Shown here piece after piece: positions 1-10,300 of a stretch of 35,082 nucleotides of DNA. The translations under genes were made by a program, and so were the position numbers. The stretch is from Verrucomicrobiaceae bacterium (GTDB lineage Bacteria; Verrucomicrobiota; Verrucomicrobiia; Verrucomicrobiales; V1-33): positions 1-35,082 of the forward strand of contig JAIXPK010000363.1 of NCBI GenBank assembly GCA_027486335.1, given 5' to 3'. The notes beneath the pieces are model-generated. The model was not told the DNA's origin and did not search any database. It saw only the letters and a program-made list of their open reading frames with translations. Each line of letters opens with the position of its first letter. Position 1 is the stretch's first letter.

Positions 1-927
1 GAGCAGGGGAATTACTTCATGCACAGCAGCTACACGATGCGTGGGACGATTCAGCACCCGGGGATCGGGGCGTGGCTGCTGCGGATGGAAGGGAAGACGA
101 ACCGGACGCTTCCGGGGAGTGTGTGCATTGGCGGTGGTGCCAATGGCGGTGGTGCGGGCTTCATGGAGAGCAAGTATGCGCCGCTGTATATTGGGTCGCC
201 GAATGACGGCGTGCCGAACAGCCGTGCGCTGACGGGGACGCGTGAGTTCGACGACCGGCGGATGCTGGCGGAGAAGTTCGATATGGCGTTCCACAGCAAG
301 TATGATGTGAAGCGGGTGCGGGCGTACAGCGACATGTATGATGACGCGGTGCGGCTGATGCGTTCCGAGGATTTGAAGGCCTTCAATCTGAATCTGGAAG
401 ACCAGAAGGTGCGGGATGAGTATGGAACGGATGGATTCGGGCAAGGGTGTCTGCTGGCGCGGCGCCTGATTGAGAACGACGTACGCCATGTGGAAGTGAC
501 GCTCGGTGGGTGGGATACGCACAACAACAACTTCCAGGCGGTTCAGGGGCTTGCCGGGCGGCTGGACCAAGGGCTTTCTGCACTGCTGAATGATTTGGAT
601 CGGCGCGGGCTGCTGAGTGAGACGCTGGTGGTGCTGACGACCGAGTTTGGGCGGACCCCTTATGTCAACGAGAACGACGGGCGGGATCACTTCCCGAAGG
701 CGTTTTCGGGATTGATGGCGGGCGGCGGGATTGCTGGTGGCCAGGCGTACGGGAAGACGAACGAGCATGCGACCGACGTGGTGGACGGCAAGATGTCTCC
801 GCCGGACTTCAATGCGACGATTGCCTACGGCCTGGGCTTGCCGCTTGATGAAACGATTTACAGCCCATCCAAGCGGCCGTTCACGGTGGCGGACAAGGGA
901 CAGCCGGTGACTTCGGTGTTTGGTTGA
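1..927 (+). CDS. DUF1501 family protein, C-terminal part (5' truncated by window edge)
   Basis: The reading frame is open from the first base, so the gene starts upstream; about 308 residues are visible. Family-typical motifs are present: GGWDTH at about nt 505-525, EFGRTP at about nt 643-660, and GRDHFPKAFSGLMAGGG followed by GG and a short C-terminus. DUF1501 proteins belong to the alkaline-phosphatase/sulfatase-like superfamily and are greatly expanded in Planctomycetota and Verrucomicrobiota. They usually sit beside large DUF1549/DUF1553 cytochrome-like proteins and carry Tat or Sec export signals, which would be outside this window. Substrate and reaction are not established for the family. 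The subtype differs from the minus-strand DUF1501 at the other end, which has a different C-terminus (GRDYRLTDVFG). An intrinsic terminator follows at once, so this gene is probably the last of its operon. Family assignment is firm; function is unknown. Confidence 0.9.
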   Translation, partial: EQGNYFMHSSYTMRGTIQHPGIGAWLLRMEGKTNRTLPGSVCIGGGANGGGAGFMESKYAPLYIGSPNDGVPNSRALTGTREFDDRRMLAEKFDMAFHSKYDVKRVRAYSDMYDDAVRLMRSEDLKAFNLNLEDQKVRDEYGTDGFGQGCLLARRLIENDVRHVEVTLGGWDTHNNNFQAVQGLAGRLDQGLSALLNDLDRRGLLSETLVVLTTEFGRTPYVNENDGRDHFPKAFSGLMAGGGIAGGQAYGKTNEHATDVVDGKMSPPDFNATIAYGLGLPLDETIYSPSKRPFTVADKGQPVTSVFG

Positions 928-948
928 GCGGATAGAATTCGCATTGAG

Positions 949-985
949 CCCGGCGGTTCCATTGAGTGGGGCCGCCGGGTTTTTT
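949..985 (+). terminator. Rho-independent terminator of the first DUF1501 gene
   Basis: A perfect 8-bp stem (CCCGGCGG at 949-956 pairing with CCGCCGGG at 972-979) encloses a 15-nt loop. It is followed directly by six T (980-985) and then GTTTT. It starts 22 nt after the DUF1501 stop and separates that gene from the next transcription unit. Confidence 0.88.
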
Positions 986-1077
986 GTTTTGGATTTCCGG
1001 GGTGGAGAAGAGTTGCCCGGAAGGTGGAGACATGCGACGATGCGGCTGTGGCAGCTGAATATTCAAACATCCCTTCC

Positions 1078-1941
1078 ATGATTTGCCGGTCGAAGGTCGT
1101 CGGGATGGTAATGGCTGCGATGGTGGTGCTGGGGGTGGTGGGAGTGCGGGCCGCGAGCATGGTGGTGAACATATCGTGCGGTTATCTTTACGGGGCGGGC
1201 GGGACGGCTCCGATTGACCGATTGGATCCGGGTACACTGTGTGTGCTGGTGGCGGATGTCGGGGGTGATGGGTTTGATCCTCCGGCGAGAGGATGGGTGG
1301 CGGACGACGACATTGTGCTGACGGTTTTTGATGCGGAGTACCCGTTGGTGTCGGGGGGGACAAAAGGGTTTGATCTTGCGTCAGGCGGGACGGAGCCGGG
1401 ATTGTTCAGTCGTTCCCTGGGAATTGATCTGGCTCAGTTTGGGGGGCGGACGGCTCCGTTGCCGGTGGCGTTGCGGTGGTTTCCTGGGTACCGGGCGGCT
1501 GGGGTGAATGTGGTGACGGACGTTCCGTTGCTGGGGACTCTTTATGGTGAGTTCCGGCGGCTGGTGCCGATGTATCCGGAGGCTGGGACGAGTGGGTGGA
1601 CGTTGCCGATGCGGGCGGGGGCGAATTTGACGCTGGATCCGATTGCGACAGCGGAGTTTGGCGGGGTGGATGGGCCTGCGGTTGCGGCATGGGTGATTTC
1701 GCCGGTGATTCAGCCATCGAGATTGGTTCTTGAGATGGAGGCGGGAGCGGCGACGACGTTGCGTTTTCAGGGAGGGCCGGGGATGCGGTATCGGGTGCAG
1801 CGGTCAGGAGATCTGCGGCAATGGAGCACCGAGGCTACCGTAGTGGCGGATGGAGGGGGACTGGGATTGTGGACTGAGTTGTCGGCGCTGGCGGGTAGCC
1901 GGGCTTTTTACCGTGTTGTCGGGCCGTTGCCGTTGCCATGA
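1078..1941 (+). CDS. Exported hypothetical protein, paralogue of the PEP-CTERM protein at 27436-28134
   Basis: The product is 287 aa from the ATG at 1078. This start is preferred to an in-frame GTG at 1024 because it gives a normal signal peptide (MICRSKVVGMVMAAMVVLGVVG...RAAS); ATG 1105 is also possible. The body aligns along its length with the PEP-CTERM protein at 27436-28134. Shared blocks are NIS-G-LYG-GG, DRL...TLCVLVAD, GFDP, GGT-FDL-SG, FSR-L-DL-QFGGR, VALRWFP, NVVT, YGEF-R-VP-Y and LDP-AT-FGG-DG. The C-termini differ. This copy lacks PEP-CTERM and instead ends in a beta-rich tail around YRVQRSGDLRQWS and AFYRVVG, a type often seen at the end of verrucomicrobial exoproteins. It is first in the co-directional cluster, 24 nt before the rhodanese. 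Function is unknown; a secreted or surface location is inferred. Confidence 0.8.
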   Translation: MICRSKVVGMVMAAMVVLGVVGVRAASMVVNISCGYLYGAGGTAPIDRLDPGTLCVLVADVGGDGFDPPARGWVADDDIVLTVFDAEYPLVSGGTKGFDLASGGTEPGLFSRSLGIDLAQFGGRTAPLPVALRWFPGYRAAGVNVVTDVPLLGTLYGEFRRLVPMYPEAGTSGWTLPMRAGANLTLDPIATAEFGGVDGPAVAAWVISPVIQPSRLVLEMEAGAATTLRFQGGPGMRYRVQRSGDLRQWSTEATVVADGGGLGLWTELSALAGSRAFYRVVGPLPLP

Positions 1942-1965
1942 TGATTCCGCCAAAGAATTCGAGTG

Positions 1966-2490
1966 ATGCATGAAGGATTGAGAGAAGACGGACTGCGGCT
2001 GGCGGTGATGGTGGTGGGTTCTGTTGCGATTGGAGCCATCATCAATGCGGTCAGGACTGATTCGGTGCCTTGGCGGTATGAGCCGAAGGCGCAGCGGATG
2101 TCGCGTGAGCTGGCGCGGATCGGGGTTGAGGAGGGTGGGACGGGAGAGGTGGCGACGGGGACGATTGAGTTGGGGGAGTTTGCGGGAATGGTGCGGGAGC
2201 GGTCGGTACTGGTGATTGATGCGAGGGCACCGCTGTTTTACCGGATGGGGCATGTGCCGGGGGCGATCAACTTGCCTCGGGAGGGATTTGCGTCGTATTT
2301 GGAGCGGAGTGGTCTGCTTGGGGAGGGCAAGTCGGGGGTGGTGGTGGTGTACTGCCAGAGTGAGACGTGCGAAGACAGCCGGATGGTGGCGGAGTCATTG
2401 CGTCGGGTGGGGTTTGGGAGTGTGCGTGTGTTTGGTGAAGGCTGGCGGCGGTGGGTTGAGAGCGGTGAACCTGTAGAGAAGTCGTCATGA
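1966..2490 (+). CDS. Membrane-anchored rhodanese-like protein
   Basis: The product is 174 aa. A hydrophobic segment at about residues 11-27 (LRLAVMVVGSVAIGAII) should anchor it in the inner membrane. A rhodanese domain spans about residues 65-168: VLVIDARAPLFYRMGHVPGAINLP is the typical N-terminal half, and the catalytic loop is Cys130 in YCQSETCED, with a second Cys at 134. Rhodaneses carry sulfane sulfur on the active Cys as a persulfide, or act as sulfur or redox relays. A GTG lies directly before the chosen ATG and could be used instead. The stop overlaps the start of the next gene (ATGA at 2487-2490), which indicates translational coupling. Family is confident; the sulfur donor and acceptor are not visible. 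Confidence 0.9.
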   Translation: MHEGLREDGLRLAVMVVGSVAIGAIINAVRTDSVPWRYEPKAQRMSRELARIGVEEGGTGEVATGTIELGEFAGMVRERSVLVIDARAPLFYRMGHVPGAINLPREGFASYLERSGLLGEGKSGVVVVYCQSETCEDSRMVAESLRRVGFGSVRVFGEGWRRWVESGEPVEKSS

Positions 2491-2936
2491 AGGCGAGTGG
2501 GGGAACAGGCTGGAAGGCACTGGCGAGCCGGTTGGTTTTCAGCGGGGTGTTTTTCTGGGCGGGTTGGGGGAAGTTGCGTGATCCGCTGGCGTTTGCTGAT
2601 AGCATTGCCTCATTTCGCATGCTGCCGCACCCTGTGCTGGTGAGTCTGGTGGCTCTCGGCGTGCCGGTGCTGGAATGGTTGGTTGCGGTGCTGCTGTGGG
2701 TGCCGCGATGGCACCGGGCGGCGATGTGGGTGATGACGGCGCTTTTCGCTACGTTCACGGTCGCCCTGAGCGTGGCACAAGCGAGGGGGTTGGTGATTGA
2801 CTGCGGATGTTTCGGATCGGGCGAACCGACGAGGTGGAGTGTTCCGCTGGCATTGGGGCGGGCGGTCGGGCTTTTGGGGTGGGCGGTATGGTATGGCCGG
2901 AGAGGCCAAGGTCGTTCTGCGGATCGGCGACTGTGA
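2487..2936 (+). CDS. MauE/DoxX-like redox-associated membrane protein
   Basis: The product is 149 aa with four predicted membrane segments: about 13-30, 49-71, 77-97 and 118-136. The motif DCGCFG (Cys106, Cys108) follows the third segment, as in the MauE branch of the DoxX-like family. MauE is needed for methylamine dehydrogenase maturation, where disulfide formation is involved, and MauE-like proteins often accompany thioredoxin-like or DUF1573 proteins. The N-terminal ATG overlaps the rhodanese stop by 4 nt, so the two should be co-translated. No mau structural genes are present, so the protein probably serves another exported thiol substrate. The family call rests on topology plus DCGCFG; the role is inferred. 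Confidence 0.85.
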   Translation: MKASGGTGWKALASRLVFSGVFFWAGWGKLRDPLAFADSIASFRMLPHPVLVSLVALGVPVLEWLVAVLLWVPRWHRAAMWVMTALFATFTVALSVAQARGLVIDCGCFGSGEPTRWSVPLALGRAVGLLGWAVWYGRRGQGRSADRRL

Positions 2937-3062
2937 AGAATTCGACTCATTCCCGAGAGGAACTCGCGCGATTGCTTAAAAGAATTGACGTTTCTCCGAC
3001 GTCTGGTTAATGAGCATTCACCGCGGGTCAGAACCCGTACCGGGTCCCCCCCCCCCACACAG
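2937..3062. other. Intergenic leader with an 11-C homopolymer just before a start codon
   Basis: This 126-bp gap separates the MauE-like gene from the DUF1573/rhodanese gene. It contains a run of eleven C (3046-3056) ending 6 nt before the ATG at 3063, where a Shine-Dalgarno sequence would normally lie. Just upstream are short inverted repeats (GGGTCAGAACCC; ACCCG-TAC-CGGGT). TTGACG at 2985-2990 could be a -35 element, but the -10 candidate (TTAATG/TAATGA at about 3007-3013) is poor, so a promoter here is only tentative. Confidence 0.5.
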
Positions 3063-4337
3063 ATGATTAAAATAACATTGCAGAAAGCACTGGCGATGGT
3101 CACGGCTCTAGGGGGCGTGTGGGCTGGGGTTTACTGGTACCAATCGGGTTCAGCCGGTCGGGTTGCTCATGAGAATGTCCGAATGGAACGGATTCAGGTG
3201 ATTGATTTTGGTACTGAGCGGGAAGCGATTTACGACCTTGGGAAGGTGGCGCTGGGGTCGATCAGTCCGCTGTCATTTGCGGTGAATGGGGTTGATGGTG
3301 GTCAGATTGGGGAGGTGGCGAGTTCCTGTGCGTGCCTTCGAATGGGTTTGACTAGCGGCGAAGGGGTTGAGCCTGCGATTACCGGGCGGTATTTTGCGGT
3401 CAATCCCGGGAAGGTGGATGTGACGCTTGGGGTGAGTCGCGTTGACGCTGGGGGGAAGGAGGCGGTGGCGATGGTTCGGATCGTTGGGGAGGTACTGCCG
3501 GGGGATCCGGCGGTGGCTGCGAGGCTTTCGGAGATCGCGCGGACGCCGCTGTTGGATTTCGGGGTAGTGGATCCTGGATTGAGGGCGGAGGCCGGAGTGG
3601 CGCAGGCTGCGGTGAAGGCTGGGCGTGGGATGGTGATTGATGTCCGCTCAGCAGAGGAATACGCTGAGTCTCATGTGGTGGGCAGCCTGAATATTCGGGT
3701 TTCGCAGCTGAAGGTGAGTCCGGCGTTTCGGGGTCGTGATTTGTATCTGACTGGGCCGGCGCTTTTGACCGGGCCATTGCAGCAGGCGTGCATGCAATTG
3801 CGGAGGCAGACGAGTGCCAAGGTATTTGTGGTGCCGGGGGGAGTGCAGGGGTGGGAAGCTGCGGGGGCGGCCGTGTTTCATCAGCTTGATCCGAGGCCGG
3901 TGATCGGTGGGGTTGGGCTTGCGGATGCCGCGGAGCGGGTGGCTGGGCAGGGAGTGTTGATTGGGGTGGGTGGGATGGAGGCGTTTGAGCGGCAGTACTT
4001 TTTTCCCGAGAGCGAAGCATTGCCGGAAGCGGCTGGCGCGTGGCGAGAGTGGGTTGAGGGGGCGTTGAAGAAGGCGACTGGGCCGGTGGTTCTGGTGGAT
4101 GTGCTAGGAGATCGATTTGGAGTTTTGAATCACGGTGCGCCGGCCTCCTGGCTGGGGCGGGTGTATTACCTGCGGGCTCCGGTGTCGACGTATCGGGAGG
4201 TGGTCAGCCGCATGGCGGCGCTTGCGGCGGCGGAACCGGGGCAGGGGACGTCGTCGGTTCACGGTTTTGCGCGGTCTGATCGGCTGCGTCGCGCTAATCT
4301 TCCATCTGTTCCCGGCTGCGGGACATGTCCGAAATAA
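3063..4337 (+). CDS. Exported DUF1573-like plus rhodanese-like protein with C-terminal CGTC
   Basis: The product is 424 aa from ATG 3063; a TTG start at 2985 would read through the C11 tract and is less likely. A hydrophobic N-terminus (ALAMVTALGGVWAGVYWY) suggests a signal anchor. Residues about 36-146 resemble DUF1573 (DFG, then SSCACL in place of the usual CGCT motif, then NPGKVDVTLGV). Residues about 170-270 form a rhodanese-like fold (MVIDVRSAEEYAESHVVGSLNIR). The catalytic Cys loop is replaced by LYLTGPALLTG, so it is probably not a sulfurtransferase. A second, more degenerate rhodanese-like half follows at about 278-393. The last residues are PGCGTCPK, placing a CXXC pair (Cys419, Cys422) on a free tail. 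The gene ends 17 nt before the giant RHS start, so the two are very likely co-transcribed. A thiol-redox role is inferred. Confidence 0.78.
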   Translation: MIKITLQKALAMVTALGGVWAGVYWYQSGSAGRVAHENVRMERIQVIDFGTEREAIYDLGKVALGSISPLSFAVNGVDGGQIGEVASSCACLRMGLTSGEGVEPAITGRYFAVNPGKVDVTLGVSRVDAGGKEAVAMVRIVGEVLPGDPAVAARLSEIARTPLLDFGVVDPGLRAEAGVAQAAVKAGRGMVIDVRSAEEYAESHVVGSLNIRVSQLKVSPAFRGRDLYLTGPALLTGPLQQACMQLRRQTSAKVFVVPGGVQGWEAAGAAVFHQLDPRPVIGGVGLADAAERVAGQGVLIGVGGMEAFERQYFFPESEALPEAAGAWREWVEGALKKATGPVVLVDVLGDRFGVLNHGAPASWLGRVYYLRAPVSTYREVVSRMAALAAAEPGQGTSSVHGFARSDRLRRANLPSVPGCGTCPK

Positions 4338-4354
4338 TTTTCAGCAGGCACACT

Positions 4355-7300
4355 ATGAAAGCGAAGTTTCCAACAATCCAGTTGCTGTCGGCGTTACTGG
4401 CCGGGCATGGGCTGGCTGCCACGGTACCCTATTCACAGGATTTCGAGGGGGTGATAGGGTCCGAGTGGTCTCTATCCACGGTGAACAATACGCATGTCGC
4501 GGCGTTCACGAAGTTTTCCGGACGGTTCACGAATCAGGCGCAGACCTTGACGCTGAGCGGGCTGACGGTGGGGACGAGTTACACGGTGAGTCTTGACCTG
4601 TATGTGATTGATTCGTGGGACGGGAACGGAGGGTCGGGGCCGGACTATTTCAAGGTGGTGGTGGATGGGACGGCGCGGTTCCGGGAGACGTTCAGCAATT
4701 TTAATGGGAATCCTCCGAGTCAGCCGCAGACATTTGTGGGAGCACCGGATGTCGGGCGGACGCACCTTGGGTTCAGCGGATCGTTTGTGGATGCGATTTA
4801 CCGGAGGATTGAGGTGCCGTTTACGGCGACGGCGGCGACGGCGACGATTGCTTTTCAGGGCGAGAATCTGCAGGATGTGAATGATGAGTCGTGGGGCGTT
4901 GACAATGTGGTAGTGCAGACGTCTGCGAGCCTTGCTGCGACGGCGATTGAGACGGTGACCCTACCGGCGGAGGGTGGGACGACGAGTGATCCGATTGACA
5001 GGTTCAGTATGACGGCGAGCCGGGGATTGAATTCGGCGACGGCCAACGCGGCAGCGAGCTACGATCTGCGCAGGTCTGGGGTGGACGGTGTGTTCGGGAA
5101 TGGAGATGATGTGGTGGTGCCGCTGGTGCCGGCGTATGCGGGAGGGAAGACGGTGTCATTTGTGGTGACGGACAATCCGCTGCAGCCGGGAACATATCGG
5201 TTCCGGACGATCGGGTTGCTGGATGGGGCGGGTCTGCCGGTGACGGATTTTGTGAGGGTTTTCAGTGTGGCGGATCCGGCGGTGGGACGGTTGGAGAACA
5301 TCGACAACAACACGCTGGAGCAGGCTACGGCGCTGCCGATGACGGAGACGCCATCGGGGTCCGGGTTTCTGACTGCGTTAGGTGCGGGGACATTCAATAC
5401 GACAGCTGATGTCGATTACTGGAGATTTGATGCCGAGGCCGGGGATCGGGTCACGGTGCGGTTGGAGGCGGATGCGCTCGGGGTTTATCCGCAGCTTTAT
5501 CTTCAGAACGGAGCGGGAGCAAATCTGGTGACGGCAGGGGGTGATTACAACGGGACGGTGCAGATACAGAACTATGTGGTGACGTCACCGGGATCGCTGC
5601 TGCTGCGTGTGTTTTCGAACAACGCGATCGCGAGGTATCAGATGCGGGTGGATCAGGCGCGCGGGTTGCTGCTGGAGGTTGAAGGCAACGACAGCGTGGG
5701 TGCTGCGAATGTGCTGCCGCTTGCTGGAACGCTTCGGATTGCGGGTGCATTGCCGACGGGTGACAGCGAGGGGGACTATTTCCGGCTGGGCACCCTGAAT
5801 GCGGGGAATGCGATTGACCTGAATGTTTCGTTGCCTGCGGGCGGCGTGCTGGTGCCGGGTGATCTGACGTTGAATCTGTATGCGGACAGCAATGCGACGC
5901 CGATTGCCACCGCGGCGGGAGGATTGCTGAGTCATACCCTTGCGGCGGACGGGGTGATTTATGCTCGCGTCCGCAGCGGAGCGGTGCGGGGATTGCGGGC
6001 GCAATACGTGATGGGGCTTGCGATCTCCGATGGGGTGCCTCCCAGGGTGACGGGGACATCGCTTCCGGCGGAGGCTGGGAGCACCACGGATCTGATCGAT
6101 CGGTTTACGGTGAGTTTTTCGGAGGAAATGCGGGCAGCGACGGTGAATGATCCTGCGAATTTTGAATTGCGGTCGGCTGGGCCCGATGGGGTGTTCGACA
6201 ATGGGGATGATGCGGTATATGGGTTTGTGAGCGGAGGCTACACGAGTGGACTGAGTGCGGCGTACCGGATTACCAATGGTCCGCTTCAGACGGGATCCTA
6301 CAGATTTCGCGCGGCGACGGCGCTGCTGGACCGGGTTGGCAATGGGATGGCTGCCCCGTTCGAGAGGAATTTTGCTGTGGCTGGGCTGGCTGGGTTTCCG
6401 GGTGAGAACCGCAGCAATGGCAATCAGGCGCTGGCGACGACGATGAGTCTGACCCCCGGCACCAATCCGGATGGGACATTTTCTGCTAGCAGCAGTTATG
6501 CATCCGGAGGCAACAACTCGTATCATCTGGTGAGTGGCCGGCTCGATGGCGACGCGTTCGATGATCTAGTGGTGGCGAACTACGGATCGTCTACGATTTC
6601 GGTCCTGCTGGGACGGGGTGACGGTTCGTTTGCTGCGCCGGTGACGTATCCGACGGCGGCGAATCCGCACAGTGTGGTGCTTGGAGATTTGAACGGTGAC
6701 GGGAATCTGGATGTGTTCTATTCGAACTACGGGGCTGGGTCTGTGGGTGTCCGGCTTGGGACTGGGGACGGGACGCTTGGGGCGGCGGTGAATTATGCAG
6801 TCGGGTCGAATCCTCACCGGGTGGTGCTGGCGGATTTCAATGCGGACGGGCGATTGGATGCGGCGGTGACGAATTACGGCAGCAACACTGTTAGTGTCTT
6901 TCCCGGGAATGGTGACGGGACACTTGGGGCGCGGGTGAATGTGGCGGTTGCGGGAGGGCCATTGGGAATTGCGGCAGGAGATGTCAATGCGGACGGCCGG
7001 ATCGACCTCGTGACCGCGAACTACAATTCACACAATCTCAGTGTGATGCTAGGAGACGGGGCGGGTGGATTCGGGGTGCCGACGGTGACTTCCGGGGTGT
7101 CCGGGAGTAATCCGTACGCGTTGGTGCTGAGTGATTTCAATGGCGATGGTGTGCTTGATGCAGCGACGTCTCACCTGAGTACAGCGAACGTTGGATGGTT
7201 TCGAGGGATTGGAGACGGGACATTTGCTGCCGCGGTGGCGGTTCCGACCGGGTTTGGTGGGAACTATCATCTGACGGCGGGTGATTTGAATGGGGACGGT

Positions 7301-10300
7301 CGGCCGGATCTGGTGGTGGCGAACTACAACAACAGCCGGGTGATTGTGCTGGGGAGCAATGTGGACGGATCGATCGCGGCGCCTCTTGTCTATTCGATCG
7401 GGGGTAATCCGATTGCCGTGGCGCTGGGTGATTACAACAAGGATGGGCGTGTGGACATTGCGACGGCGAATCACAGCAATGCGACGGTGACGGTCCTGCT
7501 TGGGAATAGCGTGCAGCCGTTGGTGGAGGATCCGGTTGGGTCGGGACTGACGTCGGGAACTGGTCGCGGGCGGCTGCAGCTTGCGGATGGGACGTGGGAC
7601 GAGGATTACTGGAGTTTTTCCGGAACGGCGGGGCATGTGCTGACGTTTGCGAGTGAGACGCCGGGGAATCCTGGCAGCAGTGGATTGAGATATGATCTCT
7701 ACCGGCCGGACGGAGCATTTCTGACGCGTTTTTATGCGGACAGCAATGGCCGGGGGCAGTCGTCGCCGGTGACGCTTCCGATCAGCGGGCGGTATACGAT
7801 CGGGGTATTTGTGAATCATGGGTACGAAGGCGAGTACCGGATCCGGGTCAGTGCGGCTAGTCCGCCGTGGCAGTGGGAAGACGAGGGGAACGACAGCGTT
7901 GGGGGCGCGGATCCGCTGGTGATCAGTGCGGGGGCGCCCGGGCATCAGATTGCGAGTGTGGGCGGGTACATTGCGAACAATGACACGGCCGGTGATTACT
8001 ACCGGCTCGGCACGCAGGGGGTGGGGACGACGATTGCGCTGACGCTGACGAAGCCTTCGACGAGTCCACTGGTGCCGACGCTGCAGTTGTTCAATGCGGC
8101 GGGTACAGTGGTGGCGAGTGGGACTACGAGTCTGAGCCATACGATTGGCGCGGGTGGGGCGGGAGTGTATTTTGCGAGGGTATCGGGGACGCCGGCGAGC
8201 AGCGGACTGATGTCGGTGTATCTGCTGGAGATGGATGCAGCGGACATTATTGCACCGCTGGTGACAGGGTGCACGCTCCCGGCTGAAGGGACGACGAGCA
8301 CGGCGCTGACTGACAAGTTTTCGCTGAGTTTTTCGGAGGATCTGGTGACTGGTCCGGTGAACAGCATGGCGAATTACGAGTTGCGGTTTGCGGGTGCGGA
8401 TGGGGTTTTCGATAATGGCGACGATTTTCTGCACACGCTGATCGGGGATGGCTACAGCGGGGGGCTGAGTGCTGGGTACCGGATCACGAGTGGGCCGCTG
8501 CAGCCTGGGAGTTATCGGTTCACGGTGGCGACCGAGTTGAGGGATCGTGCTGAGAACAGGCTGGAGGTACCGTTTGTCCGTCTGTTCAGTGTGGCTAACA
8601 TTCCGGGGTATGTTTTTGAAGGGCTGGCCAACGGTAGTCTGGCGGGTGCGACTGGATTGAGTCTCTCGCCGGGGAGCGCGGCGGACGGTTCGTTCGCGGT
8701 GCGCTCCAGTGGTGCGATCGGGGCGCAGGCTTATCAGATTGTGGGCGGGCTGTTCAATGCGGACGCCTTTCCTGACCTTGTCATTACGAACTATGGCAGC
8801 GGGAATGTGAGTGTGCTGCTCGGGAACGGCAATGCGACCTTTGCTGCAGCGGTGAACTATCCGACTGGAGCGAATCCGTTCGGGGTGGCTGTGGGCGATC
8901 TGAATGGCGATGGCCGGTTGGATCTGGTGACGGCGAATGGGGGGAACAACAATCTGAGTGTGCGGCTAGGGAATGGAGACGGAACATTTGGCGCGAACGC
9001 GGTGTTTCCGGTGGGCAGTTCTCCGCGCCGCGTGGTGCTAGGGGATTTCAATGGTGACAGCCGGCTGGATGCGGCGGTGGCGAACGAAGGGAGCGCGAAT
9101 GCGAGTATCCTAGCGGGTAATGGGGATGGGACGTTTGCTGCGCACACGACGGTGGCGGTGGGGGGATCGCCGGTGGGGATAGCGAGCGGCGATGTCAACG
9201 GAGACGGACGGCTGGATCTGGTGGTGGCGAATTACGGGAGCGACACGATCAGTGTGCTGGCTGGCAACGGTGCGGGGGGATTTGCGCCGCAGGCGGTGTT
9301 TCCGTGTCATGCGTCTTGTGATCCTTATGCGGTGGTGCTGAGGGATTTTGACGGCGATGGGCGATTGGATGCGGCGACGTCGAACCTGAGTGCGGCGACG
9401 GTGAGTCTGCTGCGAGGCAATGGTGATGGTACATTTGGAGCGCCTGCGGCGGTACCGACCGGGTTTGCTGGCAATTACCATCTACAGGCGGGCGACCTGG
9501 ACGGTGACGGGATCACCGATCTGGCAGTGGCCAACTACAGCAACAGTCGGCTGATTGTGGTAACGGGCCGGGGAGACGGGAGTTTCGAGGCGCCGGCGGC
9601 CTATTCACTGAGTGGCAATCCGATCGCGGCGGAGATCGGGGATTTCAATCAGGACGGACGCGCTGACATTGCGACGGCGAACCACGGCAATTCGACGTAT
9701 GCGATTCTGACGGGGAACGGAGTGCAGCCGCTGGCTGAGGATCCGGTGGGGAGCGGGTTCCGGTTCGGGACGGCGCGTGGGAATCTTTCGCTGGCGGCGG
9801 GGGTGTGGGATGAAGATTACTGGGGTTTCAGCGGTAATGCCGGTGATGTGGTGACCTTTGCTAGCGAGACGCCGGGCAATCCGGGAAGCAGCGGGCTGCG
9901 TTATGATCTTTACCGGCCGGACGGGACGTTCCTGACGAGATTCTATGCGGATGGGAATGGACGGGGACAGTCTGGGCCAGTGACGCTGCCTCTCAGTGGG
10001 AGGTATACGATTGGGGTTTTTGTGAATCATGGTTATGAAGGCGAGTATCGGTTCCGGGTGACGACGGCACCGCCGCCGTGGCAGTGGGAAACGGAGGGCA
10101 ATGATTCGACCGGAGCTGCGAATGGCCTTGCGATGACGGCGGGTGCGGCCGGGACGCAGGTAGCGAAGGTGGGCGGGTACATTGCGAACTACGATACGGC
10201 AGGGGATTTCTACCGGTTGGGCACTCAGGGTGCGGGTACGACGATCACGCTGGGACTGACGAAGCCGGATTCGAGTCCGCTGGTTCCGACGGTGCAGATT

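Noticed and set aside
1024-1077. GTG start for the first exported protein
   Set aside because: It would add 18 polar residues in front of a good signal peptide that begins at ATG 1078.
7049-8434. Long minus-strand open frames opposite the propeller units (also 9605-10600, 11741-13108 and 13313-14425)
   Set aside because: They recur at matching places of each repeated unit and have the same Arg-rich, domain-free composition, so they mirror the repeats.
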